A stretch of DNA of 64,000 bases from Lachnospiraceae bacterium (GCA_017461725.1 JAFTXG010000020.1:124001-188000); one strand, 5' to 3'. Positions 1-8,705 are shown, counted from the stretch's first letter. Notes: generated by a model not told the origin, from the letters alone. Program-made: numbers and translations.

Positions 1-120
1 GACCACACCATACATGGGCACATAGCTGAACATGATCATCAGGATCAATGCCGGAAGAGCCATGACCATCAACGAACGGTTTTTCCAGGTGTTTTTCCAA
101 AAACCCACAAAATTCTTCAT
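1..120 (-). CDS. sugar ABC transporter permease, LplB/YtcQ-type (5' part only)
   Basis: The first 40 codons of a minus-strand gene lie in the window and the rest runs off its left edge. The predicted start reads MKNFVGFWKNTWKNRSL followed by a hydrophobic segment. It closely matches the N-terminus of the complete permease at 9620-10543 (MRNFKSFWKNTWRNRTL), so this is very likely a second LplB-type CUT1 permease, an inner-membrane component of a carbohydrate importer. An AGGAGA-like ribosome site precedes the ATG. A good sigma-A-like promoter lies 46-74 bases upstream, so the gene probably starts its own transcription unit. Substrate unknown. Confidence 0.8.
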   Translation of the reverse strand, partial: MKNFVGFWKNTWKNRSLMVMALPALILMIMFSYVPMYGVV

Positions 121-165
121 GCTGTCTCCTTTACAAAAATTTTATCGTTTTTACATCTAAGTAAT

Positions 166-194
166 ATTTTAGAACTATTTTTTGAGCACTTCAA
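166..194 (-). promoter_or_regulatory. putative sigma-A promoter of the left-edge permease
   Basis: On the minus strand a TTGAAG box (189-194) and a TAAAAT box (166-171) are separated by exactly 17 bases, about 46 bases upstream of the permease ATG at 120. Box match and spacing are the only evidence. Confidence 0.5.
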
Positions 195-233
195 CAAAAC
201 TTATTTAGCCTTTCGCTTCCTTTTTTGACTTTT

Positions 234-1241
234 TTACCGAATGGTAATCATTAACATATGCCCTTTATCGTAAGCCGCGGCATCCAATATGTACTGAGGG
301 ATCATCACCCTTTGTGCAATATCACCGGTCTTGTCCCACCCCACGATCTCCGTGTAGACTTCGTTGTGCATATGTCCGCAGAACACCGCCTTGATCACAT
401 CCGCACTCTCGGTGATGAGCCGATACATCTCCATACTCTCCTCGCCGGTGGTCTGTGTGTTTCCGATAAAGATGCGCCCGTTGTGATAATCTCTGGGAAT
501 AGGTGTCTGGCTCACACGGAGAGGAACCACCGATTTCTCGCTCTCATTGCGGGTGCACAGAGGTTCATGCTGGAAGATCAAAATGACCAGATTCTCCTGT
601 CTCGCCCTCTGGATGTCCGCCTTAAGTTTTTCTGTCTGATGACTATAGTAGCGATTCTCACCGTTGTTCAAAAGCACCAGCATCACCTTGTCCGCCAGCA
701 CCTCAGAGTGATAGTACAGATCCTGTTTCCACACCGTCTTTAGGATTTCCTGTCTCGATTCAAGGCTTGACGGATCATCCACCTTTCCCTGACATTTGCG
801 GCTCACATCATGACCGCCCGGCACCAGAAGGATCTCGGGGTGGCGGTCATACAGGTAGCGTTTTATATACTCCACCGCTCCCCAGGTCAGATAGTCGATG
901 ACATCCCCGGTAACGAACGTCCGATCAAACAGCGGAGCCAGAGGCATCAACCGGTCAAGATTTCGGAAAACATCCTCCCGGTTAAACGAGCTGCGCCGCC
1001 CATCATAGGTGCTGAGCACCACCGGATTTTTCTCCTCAAAATCCCGCAGATTCAAGTTCGACAGATGGATGTCCGTGAGCTGGAGCAGATTCAGCTCCTC
1101 ACCGCCCTTCTTCGTCTCGATAAACGCCCTTCGGGCGATGATCCCGCTGTCGGTGAATCGAAAGACGTGAGTGCCGGGGTGTTCCGGCGAACCGGTGATG
1201 GTTTCAGTCGGTTGGCGGAAGAATTCATTGATATCGTTCAT
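234..1241 (-). CDS. calcineurin-like metallophosphoesterase
   Basis: This 335-residue protein carries the motif series of the calcineurin-like metallophosphoesterase superfamily: D57-x-H59 (TDIH), G112-D113 (TGDVID), GGHD at 142-145 where GNHD is usual, H225 (FQHEP) and GHMH at 289-292. These residues normally coordinate a two-metal centre that hydrolyses phosphoesters. No signal peptide is visible, so a cytoplasmic enzyme is expected. The Asn-to-Gly change in the third motif is uncommon: in characterised family members that Asn is a metal ligand or lies next to the catalytic His. Activity may therefore be altered. The gene sits directly upstream of the left-edge sugar permease, separated by an apparent promoter. 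Natural substrate unknown. Confidence 0.8.
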   Translation of the reverse strand: MNDINEFFRQPTETITGSPEHPGTHVFRFTDSGIIARRAFIETKKGGEELNLLQLTDIHLSNLNLRDFEEKNPVVLSTYDGRRSSFNREDVFRNLDRLMPLAPLFDRTFVTGDVIDYLTWGAVEYIKRYLYDRHPEILLVPGGHDVSRKCQGKVDDPSSLESRQEILKTVWKQDLYYHSEVLADKVMLVLLNNGENRYYSHQTEKLKADIQRARQENLVILIFQHEPLCTRNESEKSVVPLRVSQTPIPRDYHNGRIFIGNTQTTGEESMEMYRLITESADVIKAVFCGHMHNEVYTEIVGWDKTGDIAQRVMIPQYILDAAAYDKGHMLMITIR

Positions 1242-1353
1242 ACCTTATCCTCTTTTCATCAGAATTGCCAAGTGGAATTGTTTTACTGGTTAATAAATAA
1301 ATTATAAATTACGCAAATTCTGTTTCCAACCAAACTCTCTTTGCAATCCTTGT

Positions 1354-1400
1354 ACTTTTTTCGCCTTTTCTCACACAAAAAAGGAACCCGTGACAAAACA
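1354..1400. repeat. imperfect direct repeat, left copy, flanking the DUF3990/HTH module
   Basis: About 47 bases that recur at 2810-2855 in the same orientation with roughly 40 positions matching by eye. Shared blocks include ACTTTTTT, CACA, AAAAAGGAACCCGTGA and AAAACA. This copy contains the T-tract side and one arm of the intrinsic terminator at 1375-1408. Confidence 0.6.
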
Positions 1401-1408
1401 CGGATTCC
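1375..1408 (-). terminator. intrinsic terminator after the HTH gene
   Basis: On the minus strand a 10-bp stem (1383-1392 with 1399-1408, one wobble pair) encloses a 6-base loop and is followed by six T residues. It lies about 22 bases past the HTH gene's stop codon at 1430. Confidence 0.8.
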
Positions 1409-1429
1409 CCAGGCTTCTTCTAAGGTATC

Positions 1430-2074
1430 TTATTCACATTTTTCAATTAACTCATCAACCTTACAGCACAGAAGCTTAGCTAACATCACAAGATACTCCG
1501 CCTGAGCCTTATTGATGTTCTTCTGCCGTTGCTCATATTGCTGGATCGTACGCACCGGGACACCGGACAACTCCGCAAGTTCGCGTTGACTTAAGCCGGC
1601 TTTCTGTCGCAGAAGTTTAAGATTTGTTTCCGGTTTCGCCGCTTTATACATCGCATTCACCCTATCGACAAACTGACGGATATCCATTTCATGATAGGGG
1701 AAATAAAGAGCAATCATATCTTTGATGGGAACATACCGCACGATCTCCGCAAAGCTCATGGATGTTTCCCACTGATAATATGCTAACGCCCAGCCCACCC
1801 AAAATTCCTCGCTTCGGTTGGCGGTGTAGTTCGGTTTGATGCGCTCTCCTTCCACGCCGGACTGCTCAAGCACCTCATAAGCAAGCTCCACACCGGACAT
1901 ACCAACAATAACAGTGAAATCGCCGGTTTCAAAGCGTTCCGCAACACCTGACTTGATGAATAGATCGAAAAACTCAGCAATATCATATTCGAGATCATAC
2001 ACCGCAAAGTCCAGCATACGACCAAGGGTAGTGCGGGCTTTGTCAAGATAAACCTTATCGTAGGCGCGGATCAT
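1430..2074 (-). CDS. XRE-family HTH protein with a novel N-terminal domain
   Basis: The 214-residue product has a Cro/C1-type helix-turn-helix at its C-terminus (about 153-205: NLKLLRQKAGLSQRELAELSGVPVRTIQQYEQ). The N-terminal 150 residues are acidic, have no family I recognise, and include IVGMSGVELAYEVL. The start codon lies 20 bases inside the 3' end of the upstream DUF3990 gene, which suggests translational coupling. Pairing a DNA-binding protein with a putative ADP-ribosyltransferase-like protein resembles a toxin-antitoxin arrangement, with this protein as likely repressor or antitoxin (inferred). An inverted repeat in the operon promoter is a plausible binding site. A terminator follows the gene. 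Confidence 0.75.
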   Translation of the reverse strand: MIRAYDKVYLDKARTTLGRMLDFAVYDLEYDIAEFFDLFIKSGVAERFETGDFTVIVGMSGVELAYEVLEQSGVEGERIKPNYTANRSEEFWVGWALAYYQWETSMSFAEIVRYVPIKDMIALYFPYHEMDIRQFVDRVNAMYKAAKPETNLKLLRQKAGLSQRELAELSGVPVRTIQQYEQRQKNINKAQAEYLVMLAKLLCCKVDELIEKCE

Positions 2075-2732
2075 CAGGCATCATCTCCTCATCCATAATC
2101 TGTGTGATATATAAATCGCCGCGCTGACGACGGTTTCGCTCCACGCTGAAATACTCGCGGCGGGCGGACCTGTCGCGCAGCATCTTCTTGGCATACCATT
2201 CGCTGCTTTCGGCAATCTCGCTGCCGACAAACTTGATTCGCTCAAATGCCATCTTACTCTTGAGAACAAACTGCTGACCGAGCTTGCCAAGATGCATTGC
2301 ATTGTTAAGTTGACGGTAGGAAATCGTACCATTGATAAAATCCTGTGCAAACGAAAAATAGCTGTCATCGGCGCGATACCCAATGATTACATCGCAGTTC
2401 TCGTAATCGATATAAAAATTGGCAAGCAGATATTCTTTCGCCTCCAATGCCAGACCGGAGGGAACATCAAACTCGCGGTTTTGAAGCAGCACGGTAAGCC
2501 AATGCAGGATACAGTATTCCGGCACATTCAAATCAAGGATCTGCAGACCGTCACATTCAATTTCATAGCAGTTGGCATAGCCGTCCTGATCCTTGCCGAC
2601 ACCCCATTCCTTGGCCATCTCAAGGCTGTCGGTGCAATAAAAGCCGAGACCATAATCATTGTAAGGCTTACCATGTCCAAATAAAGGCTTCTCAATAATA
2701 GTTGAGGAACCGTGATAGAGCTCTTTGATCAT
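2055..2732 (-). CDS. DUF3990-like protein, putative ADP-ribosyltransferase-fold toxin
   Basis: The 225-residue product begins MIKELYHGSSTIIEKPLFG and continues DYGLGFYCTDSLEMAKEWG, the signature of DUF3990 proteins. I recall these as grouped with the ADP-ribosyltransferase clan; the YHGS and GFY blocks resemble the His and Tyr motifs of H-Y-[EQ] transferases. The ATG at 2732 was chosen because GGAGATG precedes it at good spacing; a longer frame to 2822 would run through the promoter. The gene overlaps the HTH gene downstream by 20 bases. It is probably the effector half of a two-gene module. No enzymatic activity can be shown from sequence alone. Confidence 0.7.
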   Translation of the reverse strand: MIKELYHGSSTIIEKPLFGHGKPYNDYGLGFYCTDSLEMAKEWGVGKDQDGYANCYEIECDGLQILDLNVPEYCILHWLTVLLQNREFDVPSGLALEAKEYLLANFYIDYENCDVIIGYRADDSYFSFAQDFINGTISYRQLNNAMHLGKLGQQFVLKSKMAFERIKFVGSEIAESSEWYAKKMLRDRSARREYFSVERNRRQRGDLYITQIMDEEMMPDDPRLR

Positions 2733-2760
2733 AGTTATATCATCTCCATTCCCTATACAC

Positions 2761-2789
2761 ATTATACTCCCAAAGGAGTAGTGTGTCAA
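2761..2789 (-). promoter_or_regulatory. consensus promoter with an operator-like palindrome in its spacer
   Basis: The minus strand has TTGACA (2784-2789), a 17-base spacer and TATAAT (2761-2766), a perfect consensus. An inverted repeat TACTCC-TTTG-GGAGTA occupies 2765-2780, inside the spacer and touching the -10 box. This is the usual place for a repressor operator, presumably for the HTH protein encoded by the same operon. Confidence 0.75.
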
Positions 2790-2809
2790 TAGCATAGTTT
2801 CTGCTTCGC

Positions 2810-2855
2810 ACTTTTTTGCCATTTTTTCACAACAAAAAGGAACCCGTGAGAAAAC
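2810..2855. repeat. imperfect direct repeat, right copy, flanking the DUF3990/HTH module
   Basis: Partner of the repeat at 1354-1400. Here the terminator's distal arm and T-tract are present just after the esterase gene, but the matching proximal arm is missing. The esterase thus appears to keep only half of a terminator at this point. Confidence 0.6.
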
Positions 2856-2867
2856 AATTATACATCC

Positions 2868-3878
2868 TCAAACATCCAACAACATTCTTACCACCGGCCA
2901 CACATCCCCCGGATAGAACTGATGCCCACCATCTCCTACGATCAGCCTGCACAATTCCTCTTTTCCAACCGCCTTGTATGCTCTTCTCATCACATCGAAA
3001 CTGGCTTTGACACCGTGGATCGGGAAGATATCATCGTCTTTTCCGCACACAACGATCACCGGTCTGGGCGCGATCAGCGCTCCCAAATCTCCCATATTGA
3101 AATAAGTTCTGATCCCGGGAACGAAATTACAGGGACAATGAGACATCGCCATGATGGAATCCTCATAGGTGCACACCGCACAGGATGGAACCGCCAGACT
3201 GATGCGCTCATCGTAACATGCCGCATAAAATGTGGCTGTTCCTCCTCCGGAGTTGCCCAGGCAAACGATTTTAGCTGTATCGATATAACCGGTCAGATTC
3301 TCCAGGATCACATCGATCAGCCGGTGAATGTCCCAGACCCGCTCACCGATGGCCGTTCGCCCCAGCAACAGACTGCCCATCGCCGCATTGTCCGTAAAGC
3401 AGGCCGGTCTTCCGTCCGCGGCCTGTCCCATCACGCCCATATACCGCTGCTCCAAAACGATGGCACAATACCCTTCTGAGACCGCCTGCAACGCGAAATC
3501 TCTTCCGCCTGCAATGGATTTCACATCCTCCGGAAACTTAGGGATGCCAAGCGATATATGCGCACCTCTGGAATGCCCCTGCAGGCAGATCACTCCGGGC
3601 AACGGGAGTTGCGCCCCACTGGGAACCAGCAGCGTGCAGGGAACATGGTATCCCGGCTCACTTTGAAAGGTGAACGCGATACTTATATATCCATCATGCT
3701 GTGTTTTTTCGACAACGCAGAAGTCTGCACTGCAGTCTGCAAAGGGAAGCCCTAAAAGCTCTGCCAGCTTAGTTTTCGCTTTATCTTGCCATTCTTCGAA
3801 TACCAGACCCTCGCTGTATGCCAGCATGGGAACCGTATTCCGTGCCAAATTCAACACATAATCCTTACTCTTTATCAT
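2868..3878 (-). CDS. alpha/beta hydrolase, probable acetyl-xylan-esterase-like enzyme
   Basis: The 336-residue protein has the alpha/beta-hydrolase fold. The nucleophile elbow is GNSGGG with Ser210, the likely acid is in GKDDDIFP (about D282) and the likely base is His319 in GDGGHQFYP. The oxyanion-region block LQGHSRGAH lies at 99-107. There is no signal peptide. The family includes carbohydrate deacetylating esterases and dienelactone hydrolases. Linkage to a sugar importer and a YesM/YesN system suggests removal of acyl groups from imported oligosaccharides (inferred). It follows the kinase gene by 31 bases and probably ends that operon. Confidence 0.8.
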   Translation of the reverse strand: MIKSKDYVLNLARNTVPMLAYSEGLVFEEWQDKAKTKLAELLGLPFADCSADFCVVEKTQHDGYISIAFTFQSEPGYHVPCTLLVPSGAQLPLPGVICLQGHSRGAHISLGIPKFPEDVKSIAGGRDFALQAVSEGYCAIVLEQRYMGVMGQAADGRPACFTDNAAMGSLLLGRTAIGERVWDIHRLIDVILENLTGYIDTAKIVCLGNSGGGTATFYAACYDERISLAVPSCAVCTYEDSIMAMSHCPCNFVPGIRTYFNMGDLGALIAPRPVIVVCGKDDDIFPIHGVKASFDVMRRAYKAVGKEELCRLIVGDGGHQFYPGDVWPVVRMLLDV

Positions 3879-3909
3879 GTCGCTCTCCTACTTTATCATT
3901 ATCATTCTG

Positions 3910-5769
3910 TCACTTGGCACGTTGTGTCTCCTGATCATAGGGCAGATAAATCGTCGCCACCGTGCACTCCTCCTCATCCTGCGAAAAGATCAGGTCAGCT
4001 TCATCCCCATAGACCATCCGTATCCGCTCGTACACATTGCGTATACCAAGACTGTCCGTATACCGCTCCACATCCGCATTCCCGCGGATATACATATTGA
4101 TCCACATGACATCCGCACAGGTTCCGTTATCCCAGACACGGATACACAGCTTGTCGTCCTCCGGAAACACCGACAGCCGTATCTTTCCGTTTCCCTCAGT
4201 CATCTGATTTCCATGGATCAACGAATTTTCGATTAACGGCTGGATGATCACTTTGGGTAAACGATATTTTGTTTCGCTCGGGGCAATATCATATTCAAAT
4301 GTAAATGGCTTGCTGGAGCAGAATTGCTGAATTTCCACATAATACAGAATGCTCTGCAGTTCCTCCTCCAGAGTCACCATTCTGTCGGGATCTTTAATGT
4401 TATAGCGCATAATCTGTGACAGCGAGTTTAATATTCTCGCCACCTCTCTCCGCCCGCTGATCATTTCCAGACTGGCGATGGCGTTCAGCGTGTTGTAAAT
4501 AAAGTGGGGATTAATCTGTGCCTGCAGTGCATGGATCTCCGCAAGCTTACGTTTCTCGGAGGTGACGATCAGATTCGCCATCAGCTCTTTGGAATGCTCT
4601 ACCAGCGAATTGAAGGAGCGGTATAAAACGGTAACCTCGCTCCCCTTTGCCTTTCTGGACTCGATGGTTTGCAATCTTCCCGTATTCATGTGATCTGCCA
4701 GGAACTTGATCGGCTTTACCACATAGATTCCCAGTGTAATGGACAGACAAGCGCCCACACACATCATGGCGATAGCCACCCAAAAGATGATTTTTACAAT
4801 ACTGAACGACATATTCGCCACATCGTTGGCCGGGACAATGGTCACCATGTATAAATTTTCGTTCAGCTCTTTTTTCTGTGCCAGGTATTCCTCATCACCG
4901 ATGAGGCAATTGACCGTTTCACTCTCAATCAGGCGATCAAACGCACTAAACTCTCTGGCAATCGTCTCCTCGTCGGCGTAAATAATATTATTTTGGCTAT
5001 CCATCAGCCACACATTTGCATTTTCTGTCACGGCAGCTGTATTCACCGACTGCATGATCCAGTTGATGTCAAACCACAAGCCCAGCACGGCAAAGCCTTC
5101 TGTTTTCACCTGCATGGTTCCGGCCTCAAGATAACTGAATGTCAGCTGCTTTGCCATACATAACCGGTCAGGGTATTGATCCAGCATAAACCATAACGGT
5201 TGTCCGCCCAGTCGGATTGCCTGCTGATACCAGGCTTCTTCCTCTACACTCTCCCCGCTGAGAATTCCTACCTCCTTATTGCCGGAACTGGCCACACCGA
5301 ACTCATCTATTTTCGACAGCCATTTGGTGATCGGGTATTCCGGCGCTATATATATTTTACAGTAATAATCAAATCCCTCACTAAAACAATACTGAAAATA
5401 CTCGTCACACTTCGTCTCCCACTCATTGTAGAGCTTGACCATACCGTAGAGATTTTCTGTTTCCGACTGCTCTCCATAATTGCACACCAACCCGGCCAAT
5501 TCCTCCTGAGCATCCGCCCGTTTCAGGAAAATATGTCCGTTCTCATTGATCAGATCGACCGCCGTCTGTATCCGTTCCATGCGCGCCTGTATCTCTCTGG
5601 AATTAGCCGACACCGCCGCATCGATGGCACTGTGGATAGAGGTTCTGGCACTCTGGCGAAAATGGTTATACAGAATTCCGGACATGACACCGATCACCAC
5701 AAAGATCAACAGCATCAGCGTCAGTCCGATATGAGTCCCCAAAGACAGTTTAAATTGCTCTCTTTTCAT
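3910..5769 (-). CDS. YesM-family sensor histidine kinase
   Basis: This 619-residue membrane kinase has a transmembrane segment near residues 13-36, a roughly 280-residue extracytoplasmic sensor region, a second transmembrane segment near 321-345 and a HAMP-like linker. The His_kinase domain contains INPHFIYNTLNAIASL (phospho-accepting His near 420), and a C-terminal ATPase domain contains QPLIENSLIHG and DNG. This is the standard plan of kinases that pair with AraC-type YesN response regulators, here encoded 35 bases upstream. The system probably senses an extracellular saccharide or binding-protein state and controls the adjacent importer. GGAGG precedes the ATG. Confidence 0.92.
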   Translation of the reverse strand: MKREQFKLSLGTHIGLTLMLLIFVVIGVMSGILYNHFRQSARTSIHSAIDAAVSANSREIQARMERIQTAVDLINENGHIFLKRADAQEELAGLVCNYGEQSETENLYGMVKLYNEWETKCDEYFQYCFSEGFDYYCKIYIAPEYPITKWLSKIDEFGVASSGNKEVGILSGESVEEEAWYQQAIRLGGQPLWFMLDQYPDRLCMAKQLTFSYLEAGTMQVKTEGFAVLGLWFDINWIMQSVNTAAVTENANVWLMDSQNNIIYADEETIAREFSAFDRLIESETVNCLIGDEEYLAQKKELNENLYMVTIVPANDVANMSFSIVKIIFWVAIAMMCVGACLSITLGIYVVKPIKFLADHMNTGRLQTIESRKAKGSEVTVLYRSFNSLVEHSKELMANLIVTSEKRKLAEIHALQAQINPHFIYNTLNAIASLEMISGRREVARILNSLSQIMRYNIKDPDRMVTLEEELQSILYYVEIQQFCSSKPFTFEYDIAPSETKYRLPKVIIQPLIENSLIHGNQMTEGNGKIRLSVFPEDDKLCIRVWDNGTCADVMWINMYIRGNADVERYTDSLGIRNVYERIRMVYGDEADLIFSQDEEECTVATIYLPYDQETQRAK

Positions 5770-5804
5770 CGCGCAGTTCCTCCGCTCAATGCCAGTGTTT
5801 TGGT

Positions 5805-6872
5805 TCAGCGATCATTTCTGATGCCGGAATGATATGCATTCCGGTATTCCGATGGTGTTTTCCCTTTGTGGGTTCGAAACAGTTTGGAAAAATAGTTGAT
5901 ATTTCGGTATCCCACATGGGCCGAAATCTGACTGATGGGCAAAAACGTGGTTCGGAGCAACTCGCACGCCTTTTTTATCCGGTATTCTGTGATATATTCG
6001 ATCAGGCTGATCGGTGAATATTTCCCGTATACACGGCTAAGATAAGCCGGTGCCAGGTGCACCTTGTCCGCTATCCACGCCACGCCGAAATCGGGGATCA
6101 TATAATATTCCGCCACCAGCTCATGTACCTGATCGATCAACACTTTTTTCTCTGTGTTTTCCGGCAGCAGATCCAAAATCTCCTCGTAGCAGTTTTTGAC
6201 AAACGAGATGCACTCCTCCGCATTTTTCATCTCCAGCAGAAGCTGTAAGTGCTTCTGTTCATTTACCTTTAACAGCGTATATTCGTTCAGTTTTTTCTCC
6301 TTGTGGACAAAATCCAACAGAATATGCATCAGATACAGACAAAAATGGTGAATCAACTTAAGCCCATCGTTTTTGTGCTGGCTCATATCCTCAAAAAAGC
6401 ACTCGAAATATTCCCGGTTACATTCATTCAATGCCTGATTGTGGCGGACGGCAAGCTCCGAATCAAAGGTCTGATCCCACCATCTGACCTTCGCTTTTTC
6501 GCTGACGATCTTCTTGATGATTGCCTCCAGCTTTGCGATACTTTCCTCGCAGATCGGCTTCAGGATGTAGTCTCTCACCCCATACCGGAGTGCCATCTGG
6601 GCAGACTGAAAATCCTCGTAGGCACTGAAGAAAATCACTTCCACGTTTGGATATCGCTCCCTGACCAGACGGCAGAGCTCCGTACCATCCATCCCCGGCA
6701 TCTTCAGATCACAGATCATGATATTTGGCTCACATAATTCCAGCGCGTCCAATACTTCCATCCCGTGATTAAATACACTGGGTTCATTGCACTTAATTTT
6801 TTCCCAGGGAATCTCCTGTTTGAGACACTGACACATATAGGGATCGTCATCGACAATATATACATTAAACAC
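5805..6872 (-). CDS. YesN-family response regulator with AraC-type DNA-binding domain
   Basis: The 355-residue protein has an N-terminal receiver domain with acidic pocket VDDDP and phospho-acceptor Asp55 in MICDLKMPGMDG, then a linker of about 140 residues. Its C-terminus is a double helix-turn-helix of the AraC/XylS type (about 260-350, including RIKKACELL and GYRNINYFSKLFRTHKGKTPSEYR). Translation starts at GTG (6872), preceded by a strong AGGAGG. With the downstream kinase it forms a two-component system of the YesMN class, expected to activate the ABC importer genes at 7031-10543. Confidence 0.92.
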   Translation of the reverse strand: MFNVYIVDDDPYMCQCLKQEIPWEKIKCNEPSVFNHGMEVLDALELCEPNIMICDLKMPGMDGTELCRLVRERYPNVEVIFFSAYEDFQSAQMALRYGVRDYILKPICEESIAKLEAIIKKIVSEKAKVRWWDQTFDSELAVRHNQALNECNREYFECFFEDMSQHKNDGLKLIHHFCLYLMHILLDFVHKEKKLNEYTLLKVNEQKHLQLLLEMKNAEECISFVKNCYEEILDLLPENTEKKVLIDQVHELVAEYYMIPDFGVAWIADKVHLAPAYLSRVYGKYSPISLIEYITEYRIKKACELLRTTFLPISQISAHVGYRNINYFSKLFRTHKGKTPSEYRNAYHSGIRNDR

Positions 6873-6963
6873 GGGTGTATCCTCCTTCTCAGAAGCGCAT
6901 GGTCATTGAACACTTCTAAATCATATTTTGCCATAATCAGAAAAGACTTACAAGACATTTACG

Positions 6964-6995
6964 AAAACCGGGGTGACATTTGCGCGCCACCCCGG
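6964..6995 (-). terminator. intrinsic terminator after the binding-protein gene
   Basis: On the minus strand an 8-bp GC-rich stem (CCGGGGTG with CACCCCGG) encloses a 12-base loop and is followed by TTTT. It lies 36 bases after the solute-binding-protein stop codon and separates the importer genes from the regulator genes. Confidence 0.7.
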
Positions 6996-7030
6996 CCACC
7001 TATGATGGCATACTCATCATAAACTGAAAT

Positions 7031-8596
7031 TTAGTTATTTGCTGCCCATGCATCGTACTGAGCCTGCATCTCAGCAATCACCTTGTCAACGCCTGCTGCC
7101 TTGCGGGCATCCAGGAACTTCTGCAGATACTCTGCAGGATCATAGAAACCATACTCAAGAAGGTTGGTGTACTCTTTCGCCACATTAGAAAGCGCAGATA
7201 CTTCTGCATCCGTATTCGCAGAGTCGAAACGGAAGCCGGTTACAGGAGTAGCTACTGCCAGCTCATTGTCCTGTCTGTAAATCTCATGCTTGTTGGGATC
7301 CTCGGTATCCAGAGGAGTAGCTGCGAACACAGAGGTACAGGTCCACAGATTGTTGCTGTAACCGGTATCTGCAATCTTGGAAACCTGACCGTTCTCATTG
7401 TAATTAAAGTTTACGCCTTCAATGCCCCATGCATACATATCAGCAAAAGTAGTGTCGGTAGCCAGCAGCTCTACAAATCTCATGCAGGCATCTACGGTCT
7501 CCTCATCTGCCTTGGCACTGATCACCCAGGAGGAAGTCATAACAGAGGTACTGAGTACGTTACGGTTGCCGATCTCCTTGGGAAGGATATCCATCTTATA
7601 ACGTGTAGTTACATTGTTAATGTTATCCGGGGTGGTTACCCACACATGAATACCGTACTGACCGGACTGATCATATCCGCCATTCAGATAAGGCTTGGTC
7701 TCAGATGAGATGGTGGAGCTTCCGGTCACACGGCCCTCAAGAATATAGCCGCTCTCATACCATCCGTGAACCACATCCAGATAGTCAGCATATTCCTTGG
7801 TCGCATACAGGTCCACAAATTTTCCGGTGGAGGAATCAAAACCGACACCGCTGCTCACTACTGTATAGACAGGGTCTACCTGCATATACTGAACAAAGGT
7901 GGGCAGCTTACAGGTCTCCATATCAGCACAGATATCACTTACCGCCGCCAGATAGGGAGTCAGGTTATCCAGATCCCGCACACTCTTGACTTCGATGGTT
8001 TCCCAGTCAATACCGGTCTTTGCCTTTACCTGCTGTGCCATCGCTGCAGGAGTAACCAAGCTGAGTCCGGTAAATGCTTCCTTCATTACCGGGATAAAGT
8101 AGCTCTTTCCATCGAGCTCACAGGACTGCCACTGTACATCTGTAACAGAATTATACAGCGTCTCATAATTTGGCAGAATATCGGTGAGCTCATAGAGTGC
8201 ATTCTGCTTAGCTAACGATTCCAGCTCAGTTGCCGGATACATCCACATTAGATCGATATTATCTGTGGTCGCCAGCTCCAGCTTAAGTACATCGGTATCT
8301 GCGATGGTATAATCAAAGGTTACATTGATTTTTTCCTTGCTGTACTCATTCATCGCTGCGATGACCGCCTCAGTTCCGGCCTGCTCTTTCATATGTCCCA
8401 TCGCCCAGAAGCTGATGTGCACAGGATCCTTCGGTTCTTCGGTCTCAGGCGCATCAGTCTCTGCACTGTTTCCATCAGTGGGAGCATCTGTCTGAGCCTC
8501 TGTTTTACCCTCAGTCTCGGAAGACACGCCCTGACCACAGCCAACCATACCCAGAATCATGGATGCGACCAGAAGCATCAAAATAAATTTCTTCAT
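7031..8596 (-). CDS. extracellular sugar-binding lipoprotein (LplA-like)
   Basis: The 521-residue protein starts with a lipoprotein signal peptide (MKKFILMLLVASMILGMVGC, Cys20 as lipidation site), then a Ser/Thr/Glu/Asp-rich linker to about residue 55. The body is a family-1 solute-binding protein, and the C-terminal part (YGFYDPAEYLQKFLDARKAAG) resembles the LplA/DUF3502 branch. It would be anchored outside the membrane and deliver oligosaccharide to the two permeases encoded just upstream. No ATPase gene is nearby; such importers usually share an MsmX-like ATPase encoded elsewhere. Substrate unknown. Confidence 0.9.
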   Translation of the reverse strand: MKKFILMLLVASMILGMVGCGQGVSSETEGKTEAQTDAPTDGNSAETDAPETEEPKDPVHISFWAMGHMKEQAGTEAVIAAMNEYSKEKINVTFDYTIADTDVLKLELATTDNIDLMWMYPATELESLAKQNALYELTDILPNYETLYNSVTDVQWQSCELDGKSYFIPVMKEAFTGLSLVTPAAMAQQVKAKTGIDWETIEVKSVRDLDNLTPYLAAVSDICADMETCKLPTFVQYMQVDPVYTVVSSGVGFDSSTGKFVDLYATKEYADYLDVVHGWYESGYILEGRVTGSSTISSETKPYLNGGYDQSGQYGIHVWVTTPDNINNVTTRYKMDILPKEIGNRNVLSTSVMTSSWVISAKADEETVDACMRFVELLATDTTFADMYAWGIEGVNFNYNENGQVSKIADTGYSNNLWTCTSVFAATPLDTEDPNKHEIYRQDNELAVATPVTGFRFDSANTDAEVSALSNVAKEYTNLLEYGFYDPAEYLQKFLDARKAAGVDKVIAEMQAQYDAWAANN

Positions 8597-8705
8597 TTCC
8601 CTTCTCCTTTTCTAATATCTCTTCTTTTTTATTATAAAGTTTCCCATACCGTATGCTAGTATAAAAAACTTCATCCCACAAGTTACAAAACACCTTGCGA
8701 ATAAA

